This document shows positions 1 through 10,574 of a stretch of 64,000 bases of DNA, in pieces. A model generated the notes under the pieces. That model made no database searches. It was not told where the DNA came from and saw only the letters and a list, made by a program, of their open reading frames with translations. The stretch covers positions 1,426,001-1,490,000 of the forward strand of contig NZ_CP094984.1 in NCBI RefSeq assembly GCF_022869865.1, in the 5' to 3' direction. The position numbers and the translations under genes were made by a program. This DNA comes from Arthrobacter zhangbolii. Its GTDB lineage: Bacteria; Actinomycetota; Actinomycetes; Actinomycetales; Micrococcaceae. Position 1 is the first letter of the stretch; each line of letters starts with the position of its first letter.

Positions 1-468
1 TCCAGCGGCCAGTACGAACTGGTGGAGCTGCAAAGCCAGAAAACCGAACTTACCCAGCGCAACGAGGCGCTGACGCAGGAAATCGAGAACCATCAGGCAC
101 CCCAGGTCTTGGCGGCAGCGGCCGGGGAACTCGGTATGGTCTCCTCGCCGTCCTTCGGCACCATTGATCTGCAGACGCTCACCGTCACCGGAACCCCCGA
201 ACCGGCCAAGGACGGCGATCCGGCACCCGCGCAGATCGGCGCGCCCAGCGTCCTGACCCAGCCGATCACCCCGGCGCCTTCCGTGAATCCGGAACCGGCG
301 CCGGATACTGTGAGGGCAGCCGAGGCAAAGGAAGAGGCAGCCGCGCAGGAGGCCGCTGCCGCCGCAGCGGCAGCGGAGGACGGGCCGGAACCGGCACCCG
401 AGACCGTTGTGGAAGCGGACCTGAACGGCGGAACCATTCCTGCTCCGGTCCAGAGAAGCGGAAACTGA
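1..468 (+). CDS. FtsL-like septum protein, C-terminal part
   Basis: The reading frame is open from the first base, so the N-terminus lies outside the window. The visible part begins with a heptad-like charged stretch (QSQKTELTQRNEALTQEIEN) typical of the periplasmic coiled coil of FtsL/DivIC proteins. It is followed by a GMV...F segment and then a long Ala/Pro/Glu-rich tail of about 90 residues. It stops 45 nt before ftsI, the position that the small FtsL-like protein occupies between rsmH and ftsI in actinobacterial dcw clusters. FtsL normally forms a membrane complex with FtsQ and FtsB/DivIC at the septum. The membrane segment itself is not visible, so the family call rests on the coiled coil and the position. 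Confidence 0.7.
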   Translation, partial: SSGQYELVELQSQKTELTQRNEALTQEIENHQAPQVLAAAAGELGMVSSPSFGTIDLQTLTVTGTPEPAKDGDPAPAQIGAPSVLTQPITPAPSVNPEPAPDTVRAAEAKEEAAAQEAAAAAAAAEDGPEPAPETVVEADLNGGTIPAPVQRSGN

Positions 469-513
469 AACAGGCCGGCAGGCATCAACTTTAGGTATTA
501 ACGAGGACACGTT

Positions 514-2301
514 GTGGCACAGACATCCGGCCCGAACAACCACAGGGTGGCCCTCGTTGCCAAGCGGCTGCGGATAGGACTGGTCGCGGCCCTCGTTCTC
601 CTGACCGTCCTGGGGCTCCGGCTTTTCCATGTCCAGGCCCTGGATCCGGCCGGCATGGCCGAAGACGCCGTCGCCAACCGGCTCACCACCGTTAGTGTCC
701 CGGCCCTCCGCGGAAGCATCCTCGACGCCAACGGCAACTATCTGGCCCGCAGTGTGGAACGCTTCGACATTGTGGTGGATCAGCGGCTGTCACAGCCCTA
801 CGCCGAGGACGAGGTTTTCCAGCGCCGGGACTCCGAAGGCGTGCTGCAGGACATTACCTTTGACCAGGGTTTCGAGGAGCTCGCGGCGATCCTGGGCCAG
901 GACACCGGGACCCTGCGTTCCTCGGTACTGGGGGAGAAGGGATTCAACTTCGTTGCCAAGACCGTCACCCCGGAAATCAAGGAGAAGGTCCTGGCAGTCA
1001 AATTCCCCGGCATCTACGCGGACCGGACCACGCTGCGCACCTATCCCTCCGGTGCGGTTGCCGGGTCCATCGTGGGTTTCCTGGGCACTGAAGGCGCCCA
1101 GGAAGGCCTTGAACTGACGCAGGATGAGATCCTCGCGGGTAAAGCCGGCAGCAAAACCTATGAAATCGGCGGGGACGGCATCCGGATTCCGTACGCCACC
1201 AACGAGGATGAGCCCGTGCAGGACGGGCAGTCCATCAAGCTCAGCATTGACCAGGACCTGCAGTGGTTCTCACAGCAGACCATCTCCGCCCAGGTGGAGG
1301 AATACAACGCCGAGTGGGGCAACATCGTTGTGATGGAGGCGGAAACGGGCAGGGTGGTTGCCCTCGCCGAGTCCACCACCGTGGACCCCAACAACCCGGG
1401 TGCCACGCCCGCCGAGTCCCGCAAGGCGCGGACCGTGACGGATTCCTTCGAACCGGGATCCACCACCAAGGTCATTACCATGGCTGCCGCAATCGAAGAG
1501 GGCCTGATCACCCCGGAATCACAGTTCGCCATCGGCCCGAACTACACCGTGGACGGTCAGACATTCAAAGACGCCGCACCGCACGGCGACCTCCGGATGA
1601 CGGCCTCAGGGGTGCTGGCGAAGTCCCTGAACACCGGAACCGTGATGATCGGGCAGCAGCTCACGCCGCGCGAACGCTACGACTGGCTGCGGAAGTTCGG
1701 CATCGGCCAGCCCCTGAACGTGGGGCTGAACGGGGAAACCTCGGGCATACTCTCCGATCCCGACGAATGGGACACCCGGCAGCAGTACACAGTGCTCTTC
1801 GGCCAGGGGCTGACACAGACAGCCCTGCACACTGCCAGTGTCTACCAGACCATTGCCAACGACGGCGTGCGGATTCCGCCCAGCATCATCGACTCCGTGA
1901 TCGATGAGGATGGTACCGAGAAGCCGGTTGAAAAACCTGAGGCAACCCGCGTTGTGTCCAAGGAGACAGCCGGGGAGGTCCGGCGCATGCTGGAGACCGT
2001 CACGGTGGACGGTTCCGGCGCCACGGGCGCCCTGGAGCAGTACAGGGTGGGGTCCAAAACGGGTACTGCCGAGGCTCCCGGTCCCAACGGCGGCTACAGC
2101 GGCTCCACGCTCTCCTATGCTGGTATTGCGCCTTTGGAGGATCCCAAGTACGTGGTTGTGGTGACCCTTCAGCGGCCGCAGGGCGACCTTTACTACATTA
2201 TTCCGGGGCAGTCCTTCCAGAAGGTCATGGAGCAGGCGCTCGTCAGCAGCAACGTACCGCCCTCCACGGGAAAGCCGGAGACCTACCCCATTGAGTACTA
2301 A
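514..2301 (+). CDS. ftsI: Septal transpeptidase, class B penicillin-binding protein (FtsI/PBP3)
   Basis: This enzyme cross-links peptidoglycan at the division septum, working with FtsW. It has a short cytoplasmic N-terminus, one membrane helix at about residues 22-42 (LVAALVLLTVLGLRLF), a PBP dimerisation domain and a C-terminal transpeptidase domain. All three penicillin-binding motifs are present: S316-T-T-K319 (catalytic serine), S371-L-N373 and K515-T-G517. The length of 595 aa is normal. The start is GTG, preceded by GAGG about 8 nt upstream. No PASTA repeats are visible after the transpeptidase domain. It is the first complete gene of the dcw cluster and is followed at once by murE. Confidence 0.95.
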   Translation: MAQTSGPNNHRVALVAKRLRIGLVAALVLLTVLGLRLFHVQALDPAGMAEDAVANRLTTVSVPALRGSILDANGNYLARSVERFDIVVDQRLSQPYAEDEVFQRRDSEGVLQDITFDQGFEELAAILGQDTGTLRSSVLGEKGFNFVAKTVTPEIKEKVLAVKFPGIYADRTTLRTYPSGAVAGSIVGFLGTEGAQEGLELTQDEILAGKAGSKTYEIGGDGIRIPYATNEDEPVQDGQSIKLSIDQDLQWFSQQTISAQVEEYNAEWGNIVVMEAETGRVVALAESTTVDPNNPGATPAESRKARTVTDSFEPGSTTKVITMAAAIEEGLITPESQFAIGPNYTVDGQTFKDAAPHGDLRMTASGVLAKSLNTGTVMIGQQLTPRERYDWLRKFGIGQPLNVGLNGETSGILSDPDEWDTRQQYTVLFGQGLTQTALHTASVYQTIANDGVRIPPSIIDSVIDEDGTEKPVEKPEATRVVSKETAGEVRRMLETVTVDGSGATGALEQYRVGSKTGTAEAPGPNGGYSGSTLSYAGIAPLEDPKYVVVVTLQRPQGDLYYIIPGQSFQKVMEQALVSSNVPPSTGKPETYPIEY

Positions 2302-2317
2302 ATCGGAGAGCAACGAA

Positions 2318-3949
2318 GTGCCAACAAGTGAAAACCAGCTGGCTGGATCAGGGCTGCGTCCTGCAGCGGTCCAGCCCGTCACCGTGCGTGCCGCCGTAGA
2401 CCGCCTGCCGGCGGCTCTTCGTGACGTCGCGGCAGCCCCCGGCACCGGGGACGGGGCCTGGGCCACCGAGCTGACGGGACTGACCATCAATTCCCGCGAG
2501 GTGCGCCCCGGGGACCTCTACGTGGGAGTGGCAGGTGCACGCCATCACGGTGCCCGCTTCGCGCAGGCAGCGGAAGCAGCCGGAGCAGCTGCGGTGCTGA
2601 CCGATGCTGCCGGGCTCGCCGAAATGGGCAGCCCCGGCATCCCGGTCTTCGTGGCAGGGGATGTCCGACGGCTGGTTGGCCCGCTTGCCGCCGCCGTCTT
2701 TGACAGCGTTCCCGCCCAAGGCCGCCGCCCCGCCCTGTTCGGCATCACCGGCACGAACGGCAAAACCACCACGTCCTACTTCCTGAACTCGCTCCTGCAG
2801 GCCCTCGGGCGCACCACCGGCCTTATCGGCACCATCGAGATCCAGGCCGGCGCCGAATCCATTCCCAGCGTCCTGACCACCCCGGAATCCCCGCAGGTGC
2901 ACGGGCTGCTTGCCCTGATGCGCGAACGCGGACTCGACGCCGCCACCATGGAGGTTTCATCCCACGCGATTGCCTACCGCCGGGTGGACGGTGTGCGCTT
3001 CGATGTCGCCGGGTTTACCAACCTGACCCAGGACCATTTGGACCTGCACGGGTCGATGGAGGAGTACTTCGCTGCCAAAGCCGCACTGTTCCAGCCGGAC
3101 CGCTCGCGGCAGGCCGTCATCACCGTGGATGACGAATGGGGTGCGCGGATGGCAGCCTCGGCAGGTGTTCCCGTGCTGACCCTGGCCACCGACGGCGCCG
3201 ATCACGGCGCGGACTGGAACGTCACCGATGTGGAACCGCGCGGCCTCGGCCACTCCTTCGTGCTGCGCGGACCGGCGGGGGAGAAGCTGCGCGTCTCCAC
3301 CGCCCTGCCCGGCGGATTCAACGTTTCGAACGCCGCGCTGGCGACCGTTATGGTGCGGGCAGCAGGGGTCCCGGCCGCGGACCTGCAGGAGGCCCTGGCA
3401 GCGCATGATCCGTTCACCGTTGAGGTCCCGGGCCGGATGCAGCTGATCGGTGAGGCTCCGGCTGCCATTGTCGACTTCGCGCACAACCCGGATGCGCTGA
3501 CCCGCACCTTGGCGTCCGTCCGCCGTCCGGACGCTGACGCCCGGGTCATTGTGGTGTTTGGTGCCACAGGTGAGCGGGACCAGACCAAACGCCCGCTGAT
3601 GGGTGCCATCGCAGCGCGGCTCGCCGACGTCGTTATAGTCACCGACGATGACCCGCACGGAGAAGACGCGGGAGCCATCCGGGCAGATGTGCGCCGCGGG
3701 GCGGACGCTGCCGCGACGGACGAGGGGCTCGACTGCGTGATTGAAGAGGTGGCCCCCCGGGCAGCGGCCATCGACCGCGCCGTTGAACTCGCCCGGCCGC
3801 AGGACACCGTGCTTGTTGCCGGCCGCGGACACGAGGTGTGGCAGGAGGTCATGGGCGAGAACCTGGCCCTCGATGACCGGGTGGAACTGCGCCATGCTTT
3901 GACAAGATACGGATTCAGTGCCCTGACAAGCGACGGGGTAGAGTCCTAA
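2318..3949 (+). CDS. murE: UDP-MurNAc-tripeptide synthetase MurE, probably L-lysine adding
   Basis: MurE adds the third amino acid to UDP-MurNAc-L-Ala-D-Glu in the cytoplasm, using ATP. The ATP loop G145-TNGKT150 and the Mur ligase central and C-terminal domains are clear. The diaminopimelate-recognition motif DNPR is replaced by D444-D-P-H447, which argues against diaminopimelate and fits the L-Lys type walls of Micrococcaceae; the substrate is inferred, not shown. I chose the GTG at 2318 because GGAGAG lies 7 nt upstream. A TTG at 2291, overlapping the ftsI stop, would add nine residues and has no better ribosome site. Length is 543 aa with this start. Confidence 0.9.
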   Translation: MPTSENQLAGSGLRPAAVQPVTVRAAVDRLPAALRDVAAAPGTGDGAWATELTGLTINSREVRPGDLYVGVAGARHHGARFAQAAEAAGAAAVLTDAAGLAEMGSPGIPVFVAGDVRRLVGPLAAAVFDSVPAQGRRPALFGITGTNGKTTTSYFLNSLLQALGRTTGLIGTIEIQAGAESIPSVLTTPESPQVHGLLALMRERGLDAATMEVSSHAIAYRRVDGVRFDVAGFTNLTQDHLDLHGSMEEYFAAKAALFQPDRSRQAVITVDDEWGARMAASAGVPVLTLATDGADHGADWNVTDVEPRGLGHSFVLRGPAGEKLRVSTALPGGFNVSNAALATVMVRAAGVPAADLQEALAAHDPFTVEVPGRMQLIGEAPAAIVDFAHNPDALTRTLASVRRPDADARVIVVFGATGERDQTKRPLMGAIAARLADVVIVTDDDPHGEDAGAIRADVRRGADAAATDEGLDCVIEEVAPRAAAIDRAVELARPQDTVLVAGRGHEVWQEVMGENLALDDRVELRHALTRYGFSALTSDGVES

Positions 3950-3955
3950 ATCGTT

Positions 3956-5458
3956 ATGATTGAACTTAATGCAGCCGAAATAGCGGCTATTACAGGCGGC
4001 GAGCTCATTGGGCCCGCTGCGCAGGGCACCGGTTTTGCCGTGACTTCCGCCACAACGGATTCGCGTGAAGCCACGCAGGGTTCGCTTTTCATAGCCAAGC
4101 CCGGAGAGAATTCCGACGGCCACCTCTTTGTGGGGGCAGCCTTCGACCAGGGAGCGCAGCTCGCCCTGGTGGAACGGCCGGTTACGGACGACGCCGGCAA
4201 CCTCTTCCCGGCAGTCATGGTGCCTGACGTTGTCCTCGCCATGGGCGCCATGGCAGCGGAGATCATCCGCCGCCTGCGTGAAAACGGCGAGTTGACCGTC
4301 ATCGGCATCACCGGATCGGCAGGCAAGACCACCACGAAGGACCTGCTGGCCGGCGTACTGGCCTCCGCAGGCCCCACGGTGGCCCCCGTGGGTTCCTACA
4401 ACGGTGAAGTGGGACTGCCGCTGACCGTCTTCACCGCCGATTACGACACCCGGTATCTCGTGATGGAAATGGGTGCCACCGGCATCGGGCACATTCGCTA
4501 CCTGGCGGACATCGTCAAGCCCGACATCGGGGTTGTGCTGTTCGTGGGCTCGGCACACGCCGGCGAGTTTGGCGGCGTGGAGAACATCGCCGTCGCCAAG
4601 GGTGAACTGGTCGAGGCCCTGCCCGCCACCGGCACCGCCATCCTCAACGCCGACGACGTCCGGGTGGCAGCCATGGCCTCCCGCACCCAGGCGCCGGTGC
4701 TGTACTTCACCTCATCGCCGGAGGAAGCGCACGGCACCAAGAACGCCGTCCGTGCGGTGGACACCGGCACCGACGCCGAGGGACGGCCGGTTTTCACCCT
4801 GCTCCTGCCCGACGGCGGCCGGTACGGCATCCGCTCGGGCCTGATCGGCGCACACCACACGGCCAACCTGCTGGCTGCGGCGGCTGCCGCCTATGCCGCG
4901 GGCATCCCCGGAGAGCAGATTGCCGCCGGGCTCAACGGGCGTGCCGCTGCCAGCCGCTGGCGGATGGAACGCACCGACCGGGCCGACGGCGTCACCGTCA
5001 TTAATGACGCCTACAACGCCAACCCCGAATCCATGCGCGCAGCCCTGCGCACCCTGGCCGAACTCGGACGGGAACGCCGTACCTGGGCGGTGCTGGGCGA
5101 AATGCTGGAGCTGGGTGACGATTCCGTCACCGAGCACGATGCCATCGGGCGGTATGCCGTTCGGCTGAACATCTCCAAACTCATTGTTGTTGGCACCGGC
5201 GCCCGTGCCATGCACACCGGCGCCGTGATGGAGGGTTCCTGGGGGGATGAGTCCACCTTTGTGGAAACGGCCGAAGACGCTGAACGCATCCTCGAGGAAT
5301 CCCTGGCCCCCGGCGATATTGTCCTGTTCAAATCCTCCAACGGGGCCGCACTGCGCTTCCTCGGCGATCGGATAGCCTTGACCTCTGCACCACTGACTTC
5401 CACCGATTCGGCTGTCCCGCCGGTCCGTACCGACGGGACCGGAGGCGACACAAAGTGA
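3956..5458 (+). CDS. murF: UDP-MurNAc-tripeptide:D-alanyl-D-alanine ligase MurF
   Basis: MurF completes the cytoplasmic pentapeptide precursor by adding D-Ala-D-Ala. The three Mur-ligase domains are recognisable: an N-terminal substrate-binding domain with a TDSR motif near residue 40, the ATP loop G120-SAGKTT126 in the central domain, and the NDAYNANP motif of the MurF C-terminal domain. The protein is 500 aa, slightly longer than many homologues because of a threonine/glycine-rich tail. Its ATG lies six nt after the murE stop and its TGA overlaps the GTG of mraY, so it is almost certainly cotranscribed and translationally coupled. Confidence 0.95.
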   Translation: MIELNAAEIAAITGGELIGPAAQGTGFAVTSATTDSREATQGSLFIAKPGENSDGHLFVGAAFDQGAQLALVERPVTDDAGNLFPAVMVPDVVLAMGAMAAEIIRRLRENGELTVIGITGSAGKTTTKDLLAGVLASAGPTVAPVGSYNGEVGLPLTVFTADYDTRYLVMEMGATGIGHIRYLADIVKPDIGVVLFVGSAHAGEFGGVENIAVAKGELVEALPATGTAILNADDVRVAAMASRTQAPVLYFTSSPEEAHGTKNAVRAVDTGTDAEGRPVFTLLLPDGGRYGIRSGLIGAHHTANLLAAAAAAYAAGIPGEQIAAGLNGRAAASRWRMERTDRADGVTVINDAYNANPESMRAALRTLAELGRERRTWAVLGEMLELGDDSVTEHDAIGRYAVRLNISKLIVVGTGARAMHTGAVMEGSWGDESTFVETAEDAERILEESLAPGDIVLFKSSNGAALRFLGDRIALTSAPLTSTDSAVPPVRTDGTGGDTK

Positions 5459-6558
5459 TTTCCCTGCTTGTCGGGTCATCGCTGGCCCTGGTCTTCGCCT
5501 TTGCCGGCACGCCCCTTTTCATCCGGTTCCTGGTGCGCAAGGGATACGGCCAGTTCGTTCGCGATGACGGCCCCACCTCGCACCACACCAAACGCGGCAC
5601 CCCCACCATGGGCGGCGCCGTCATTGTGGCCTCGGTGGTGGCTGCGTATTTCATTACCCACCTGATCAGCGGCATGCTCGGCTTCGGCTCGTACAGCCCG
5701 ACGGCGTCCGGCCTGCTGGTCCTGCTGCTTACGGTGGGCATGGGCATGGTCGGTTTTATTGACGACTACACCAAGATTTCCAAGCAGCGAAGCCTCGGCC
5801 TCAACGCCACCGCGAAGATCATCCTGCAGGCCGCCGTCGGCATAGCCTTCGCCGTTCTCGCCCTGCAGTTCCCCAACGAACAGGGCCGCACCCCGGCGTC
5901 CACGGCCATCTCCTTTGTCCGCGATACGGGTGTTGACCTGGCCTTTGCCGGCACCATTATTGGTGCGATCCTGTTCGTCCTCTGGTCACTGCTTATCACC
6001 ACAGGCACCACCAACGGCGTGAACCTGGCCGACGGCCTGGACGGCCTCGCCGCCGGTGCATCGGTGCTGGTGTTCGGGGCCTACTTCCTCATCGGCATCT
6101 GGCAGTACAACCAAAGCTGCGGTTCCCCGACGGCCGGTGCCGTCTGTTACGAGGTCCGCGACCCCATGGACCTTGCCCTGCTCGCAGGTGCCATGGCCGG
6201 CGCCCTGATCGGCTTCCTGTGGTGGAATACCGCTCCGGCGAAGATCTTCATGGGGGACACCGGCTCGCTGGCCATCGGCGGTGCTATTGCCGCTTTCGCC
6301 ATCCTGTCCCGGACGGAACTGCTGCTGGTGATCCTGGCGGGCCTGTTCGTGATCATCACCCTTTCGGTCATCATCCAGGTGGGGTACTTCAAGATCAGCG
6401 GCGGCAAGCGCGTGTTCAAGATGGCTCCGCTGCAGCACCACTTTGAACTCAAAGGCTGGGCTGAAGTGACCGTGGTGGTCCGGTTCTGGATCATTGCCGG
6501 CCTGTGCGTCGCAGTGGCCCTGGGCATCTTCTACGCAGAATGGGTGGTAGGACATTGA
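5455..6558 (+). CDS. mraY: Phospho-MurNAc-pentapeptide transferase MraY
   Basis: MraY is the integral membrane enzyme that moves phospho-MurNAc-pentapeptide onto undecaprenyl phosphate to make lipid I. About ten hydrophobic segments are visible. Family motifs include the GTPTMGG loop near the N-terminus, the aspartate pair in GFIDDYTKI, the [10 protein letters not shown] loop and the HHFE histidine motif near residues 329-332. The length of 367 aa is typical. The GTG start overlaps the stop of murF (GTGA), and the stop overlaps the likely TTG start of murD. Confidence 0.95.
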   Translation: MISLLVGSSLALVFAFAGTPLFIRFLVRKGYGQFVRDDGPTSHHTKRGTPTMGGAVIVASVVAAYFITHLISGMLGFGSYSPTASGLLVLLLTVGMGMVGFIDDYTKISKQRSLGLNATAKIILQAAVGIAFAVLALQFPNEQGRTPASTAISFVRDTGVDLAFAGTIIGAILFVLWSLLITTGTTNGVNLADGLDGLAAGASVLVFGAYFLIGIWQYNQSCGSPTAGAVCYEVRDPMDLALLAGAMAGALIGFLWWNTAPAKIFMGDTGSLAIGGAIAAFAILSRTELLLVILAGLFVIITLSVIIQVGYFKISGGKRVFKMAPLQHHFELKGWAEVTVVVRFWIIAGLCVAVALGIFYAEWVVGH

Positions 6559-8135
6559 GCGCGCCCCTTTCCGAACTGACAACCTGGGATGCCGACTGGA
6601 GCGGACTGCGCGTAGTGGTCACAGGCATCGGCCTCTCCGGTTTTTCCGCAGCGGACACCCTCATTGAGCTTGGCGCCCGCGTCGTCGTGGTGGACGCGCG
6701 CGACACGGAGGAGAACCGTGCCAAGGCGGACACCCTGCGCATTGTGGGAGCGGTTGACGTGCTGCTCGGCGCGGACGCCGTTGCCGGCCTGCCACAGGTC
6801 GAAGGCGAAGCAGCCGAGCTCGTGGTCACCTCACCGGGCTTCCGGCCAACGCACCCTGTGCTGCTGGCAGCCGAAGCCGCGGATATCCCCGTCTGGGGCG
6901 ACGTCGAGCTGGCCTGGCGGGTGCGTATCCGTGAAGGCCGCAAGACTGCCCAGTGGCTGGCCATTACCGGAACCAACGGCAAGACCACCACCGTCTCCAT
7001 GACCGAGAGCATGCTCCGCGCTGCGGGGCTGCGCGCCATCGCCGCCGGCAACGTGGGTACCCCCATCCTGGATGCCATCCGGGATCCGGAAGGCTACGAC
7101 GCCATCGCAGTGGAGCTCTCCAGCTTCCAGCTGCACTGGACGCATTCCATCTCACCGCTGGCCAGCGTGTGCCTGAACCTGGCCGAAGACCACGTGGACT
7201 GGCATGGCTCCTACGCTGCCTACCGGGACGCGAAGGCAAAAATCTACGAAAATACGCAGGTTGCCTGCATCTACAACGCCGAGCAGCACGAGACCGAGTC
7301 CATGGTCGAAGAGGCGGACGTTGTGGAGGGCTGCCGGGCCGTCGGATTCACCACGGGCGTGCCGGCCGTGAGCATGGTCGGTGTGGTTGAAGGACTGCTG
7401 GTGGACCGTGCGTTCATTGAGCAGCGCAAGGACTCCGCAGCCGAGCTCGCGTCCATGGCTGACCTGGGTGAGTACGCGCCGCGGCACATGGTGGCCAACG
7501 CCCTGGCCGCCGCCGCACTGGTACGGGCCTATGGCGTTGAGCCTGTAGCCGTCCGCGACGGACTGCGCGCCTACTCGCCCGGCGACCACCGGATCCAGCC
7601 GGTGGCCCGGTTGGAAGACATCCTGTGGGTCAATGACTCCAAGGCCACCAACCCGCATGCTGCCGCTGCCTCACTGGCCGCCTTCAGCAGTGTGGTGTGG
7701 ATTGCCGGCGGACTGTCCAAGGGCGTCGGATATGACGATCTGGTGTCCGCCCACCGGGGCCGCCTCAAGGCAGTGGTCCTGATCGGTGTGCAGACCGAGG
7801 ACCTGCGGGCATCACTGGCAAGACACGCCCCCGATGTCCCGGTGATAGAGGCACTCCCGGCGCAGACTGGTGAGCAGGAAGAACCCGTGACCAGCGCCGA
7901 GGAAGTCATGGCCCGTGCCGTGGCGGCAGCCGCCGCCGTGGCGGAAGCCGGGGACACGGTCCTGATGGCGCCGGCAGCGGCGTCCATGGACCAGTTCACC
8001 TCCTACGCCCACCGCGGCGAGGCTTTTATCGAAGCCGTGGCAGGGTACGTGGGCGAACGGCAGGCGCAGGAACCGGAAGAGGGACCGGAACAGGCACAGG
8101 AACCGGGACAGGCACAGACCCCGAAGGAGCCCTAG
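6555..8135 (+). CDS. murD: UDP-MurNAc-L-alanine:D-glutamate ligase MurD
   Basis: MurD adds D-glutamate to UDP-MurNAc-L-Ala. The Rossmann-like N-terminal domain starts with the glycine motif VVTGIGLSG, the ATP loop is G139-TNGKTTT, and later motifs ([14 protein letters not shown]) are intact. I place the start at TTG 6555, which overlaps the mraY stop (TTGA) and has a GGTAGG purine stretch just upstream. An ATG at 6540 or a GTG at 6504 would give slightly longer proteins, so the start is uncertain. The C-terminus carries an unusual tail rich in Gln, Glu and Pro of about 30 residues, not part of the catalytic fold. Confidence 0.9.
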   Translation: MSAPLSELTTWDADWSGLRVVVTGIGLSGFSAADTLIELGARVVVVDARDTEENRAKADTLRIVGAVDVLLGADAVAGLPQVEGEAAELVVTSPGFRPTHPVLLAAEAADIPVWGDVELAWRVRIREGRKTAQWLAITGTNGKTTTVSMTESMLRAAGLRAIAAGNVGTPILDAIRDPEGYDAIAVELSSFQLHWTHSISPLASVCLNLAEDHVDWHGSYAAYRDAKAKIYENTQVACIYNAEQHETESMVEEADVVEGCRAVGFTTGVPAVSMVGVVEGLLVDRAFIEQRKDSAAELASMADLGEYAPRHMVANALAAAALVRAYGVEPVAVRDGLRAYSPGDHRIQPVARLEDILWVNDSKATNPHAAAASLAAFSSVVWIAGGLSKGVGYDDLVSAHRGRLKAVVLIGVQTEDLRASLARHAPDVPVIEALPAQTGEQEEPVTSAEEVMARAVAAAAAVAEAGDTVLMAPAAASMDQFTSYAHRGEAFIEAVAGYVGERQAQEPEEGPEQAQEPGQAQTPKEP

Positions 8136-8136
8136 A

Positions 8137-9468
8137 GTGGTCACCACGCCCACCGGCAGCAAACGCAAACCGGCACTGCGCCGGAGCCCTGCGGACATCG
8201 CCGGAACAGGCAAGGGCGCGGTGACCGGACCCGACACAGCGGGCAACGGACGGTCGCCCGGCAAGGACAGTACCTCCGGCACCGGTACCAAACGCGTGCC
8301 CCGGAGGGAGCGTTTCCTGGTCTTCCTGGAAGGCAGCGGCCGAAGCGCCACCGGTTCCAGCTACTACACCATCCTCGGTGCCACCCTGGCCCTGACGGTC
8401 ATCGGCCTGATGATGGTGCTCTCGGCGTCGTCGGTGGAATCCATCGCCGCTGCCGCGGGAAGCGACGCCGGTGCCGCAACCACCTTTGACCTGTTCCTGA
8501 AGCAGTCCATGTTCGCTGCCGCCGGCGTCGTGGCGATGCTGGGCCTGTCGCGGCTCGGGCCGCGGCAATACCGCTGGTTCGCCTGGCCGCTGTATTTCGT
8601 GGGCGTTATCCTTCTGGGCCTCGTGCTGGTCATCGGCAAGGAAGTCAACGGCAACAAAAACTGGATCGAGATCGGACCGGTTACCGGCCAGCCCTCGGAA
8701 GCAGTCAAGCTGGCGATGGCCATCTGGTTCGCCGCGGTGCTCTCCCGCAAGGGAGCGCTGGTCACGGAATGGAAGCACGCCCTGATTCCGGTTGTGCCCG
8801 GCGGCGGCCTCCTGATCATCCTGGTCATGGCGGGAAGCGACCTTGGCACCGTGATCATCATGGGAATGATCATGCTGGCGGCGTTGTTTTTCGCCGGATC
8901 ACCCATGCGTTTCCTGGGCGCCCTTTTCGCTGTGGCGTCTGCAGGTGCCCTGCTGATGTCGGTGGTCAGCAGCAACCGTTCCAACCGCATCAGCGCCTGG
9001 CTGAAACTCGACTGCAGCACCGGTCTCTGCGACCAGTCCAACGCCGGCATGTATGCCTTGGCCTCCGGCGGCTGGCTGGGCGTGGGAATAGGCCAGAGCC
9101 GGCAGAAATGGAACTGGATACCGGAAGCGCATAACGACTTTATCTTCGCGATCATCGGCGAGGAGTTCGGCCTGGTGGGCACCCTGGTGGTGGTCAGCCT
9201 GTTCGCGGTGCTCGCCGTGGCTACAGTGCGCGTCACCATGCGCCATACCGACCCGTTCATCCGCATTGTCTGCGGCAGCATCCTGGTATGGATTGTGGGC
9301 CAGGCATTCGTGAACATTGCCATGGTCACGGGCCTGCTGCCCGTCATCGGCGTCCCCCTGCCCTTTATTTCCTACGGCGGCTCCTCGCTGACCTTCACCC
9401 TCGCCGCTGTCGGCGTCCTGCTTTCCTTTGCCCGAAAAATCCCCGAAAGTGAACCAACAGCTCCATGA
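8137..9468 (+). CDS. ftsW: Septal peptidoglycan polymerase FtsW (SEDS family)
   Basis: FtsW is the SEDS glycosyltransferase that polymerises lipid II at the septum with FtsI. A basic, disordered cytoplasmic extension of about 75 residues precedes about ten membrane segments. SEDS signatures include [13 protein letters not shown] and the FISYGGSS motif near residue 411. The GTG start has AAGGAG seven nt upstream, starting inside the end of murD. The stop overlaps the ATG of murG (ATGA). Length is 443 aa. Confidence 0.95.
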   Translation: MVTTPTGSKRKPALRRSPADIAGTGKGAVTGPDTAGNGRSPGKDSTSGTGTKRVPRRERFLVFLEGSGRSATGSSYYTILGATLALTVIGLMMVLSASSVESIAAAAGSDAGAATTFDLFLKQSMFAAAGVVAMLGLSRLGPRQYRWFAWPLYFVGVILLGLVLVIGKEVNGNKNWIEIGPVTGQPSEAVKLAMAIWFAAVLSRKGALVTEWKHALIPVVPGGGLLIILVMAGSDLGTVIIMGMIMLAALFFAGSPMRFLGALFAVASAGALLMSVVSSNRSNRISAWLKLDCSTGLCDQSNAGMYALASGGWLGVGIGQSRQKWNWIPEAHNDFIFAIIGEEFGLVGTLVVVSLFAVLAVATVRVTMRHTDPFIRIVCGSILVWIVGQAFVNIAMVTGLLPVIGVPLPFISYGGSSLTFTLAAVGVLLSFARKIPESEPTAP

Positions 9469-10574
9469 CGCAGCATCCCTTGTCCGTAGTCCTGGCCGGA
9501 GGCGGCACAGCCGGGCACATCAGCCCGTTGCTGGCCATTGCCGATGCCCTCAGGGCAGAACGTCCAGACACCCGCATCACCGTGGTGGGAACGGCATCCG
9601 GCATGGAAACCCGACTGGTACCGGCGGCCGGCTACGAGCTGGCGACCATCGACCGTGTCCCCATGCCGCGCCGTCCCAGCGGTGACCTGGTCAAGCTTCC
9701 GGTACGGCTGGTCCGCGCGGTCCAGCAGGCCGGCGCCATCCTGGACCAGTCCGCGGCCGACGTCGTTGTGGGTGTGGGCGGGTATGTCTCCACCCCCGTG
9801 TACCTTGCGGCCCGCCGGCGTTCGATCCCTGTGATCGTTCATGAAGCCAATGCGCGCCCGGGCCTCGCCAACCGGGTGGGCGCCCGGTTCGCAGCCGTCA
9901 CCGGCGTGGCCTTCGCACAGACCCAGCTGCCCGGCGCCGTCCACGTAGGGATGCCGATGCGCCGGGAAATCTCCGGGCTGGACCGAAGTGCGGCCCGGGC
10001 CGCAGCCCGGCAGGCACTTGGCCTGGCCGCGGAGACGCCCACCCTGGTGGTGACCGGCGGCTCCTCCGGCGCAGCCAGCATCAACCGGGCCGTGGAGGCC
10101 GCTCTTCCGGCACTGGCGGCAGCCGGCATCCAGACGCTGCACATCACCGGCCGGGGCAAATCCCTGACCGACTCCGCGGGGCAGCGGCTTGCCGCACCCG
10201 GCTACACCCAGGTGGAATACGTGGACGGCATGGAAACCGCCTACGCCGGCGCGGACCTGCTGCTGGCCCGCGCCGGAGCCGGTACGGTCTGCGAAATCAG
10301 TGCCGTGGGTCTGCCGGCCGTACTGGTTCCGCTGCCGCACGGCAACGGCGAACAGGCCCTGAACGCCGAATCCCTGGTAGCCGCCGGGGGAGCGCTCACT
10401 GTTGCGGATTCACTCTTCACAGCCGACTGGATTTCCGGCAGGCTGATACCTTTGCTGGCTGACCCTGCGGCGCTGGACGCAATGTCCAAAGCCTCCGCCT
10501 CCCTCGGTATCCGTGACGCGGACCGCCGCATGGCTGCCTTCATCCTCGAAACGAGCGGCAGGTCCAAGGCATGA
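9465..10574 (+). CDS. murG: Lipid II synthase, GlcNAc transferase MurG
   Basis: MurG transfers GlcNAc from UDP-GlcNAc to lipid I on the inner face of the membrane, giving lipid II. It is a GT-B glycosyltransferase: the N-terminal glycine loop G12-GGTAGH18 and the C-terminal donor-binding region [16 protein letters not shown] followed by PLPHGNGEQ are intact. The length of 369 aa is normal. Both ends overlap neighbours by ATGA (ftsW before, murC after), which indicates translational coupling. Confidence 0.95.
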   Translation: MTQHPLSVVLAGGGTAGHISPLLAIADALRAERPDTRITVVGTASGMETRLVPAAGYELATIDRVPMPRRPSGDLVKLPVRLVRAVQQAGAILDQSAADVVVGVGGYVSTPVYLAARRRSIPVIVHEANARPGLANRVGARFAAVTGVAFAQTQLPGAVHVGMPMRREISGLDRSAARAAARQALGLAAETPTLVVTGGSSGAASINRAVEAALPALAAAGIQTLHITGRGKSLTDSAGQRLAAPGYTQVEYVDGMETAYAGADLLLARAGAGTVCEISAVGLPAVLVPLPHGNGEQALNAESLVAAGGALTVADSLFTADWISGRLIPLLADPAALDAMSKASASLGIRDADRRMAAFILETSGRSKA

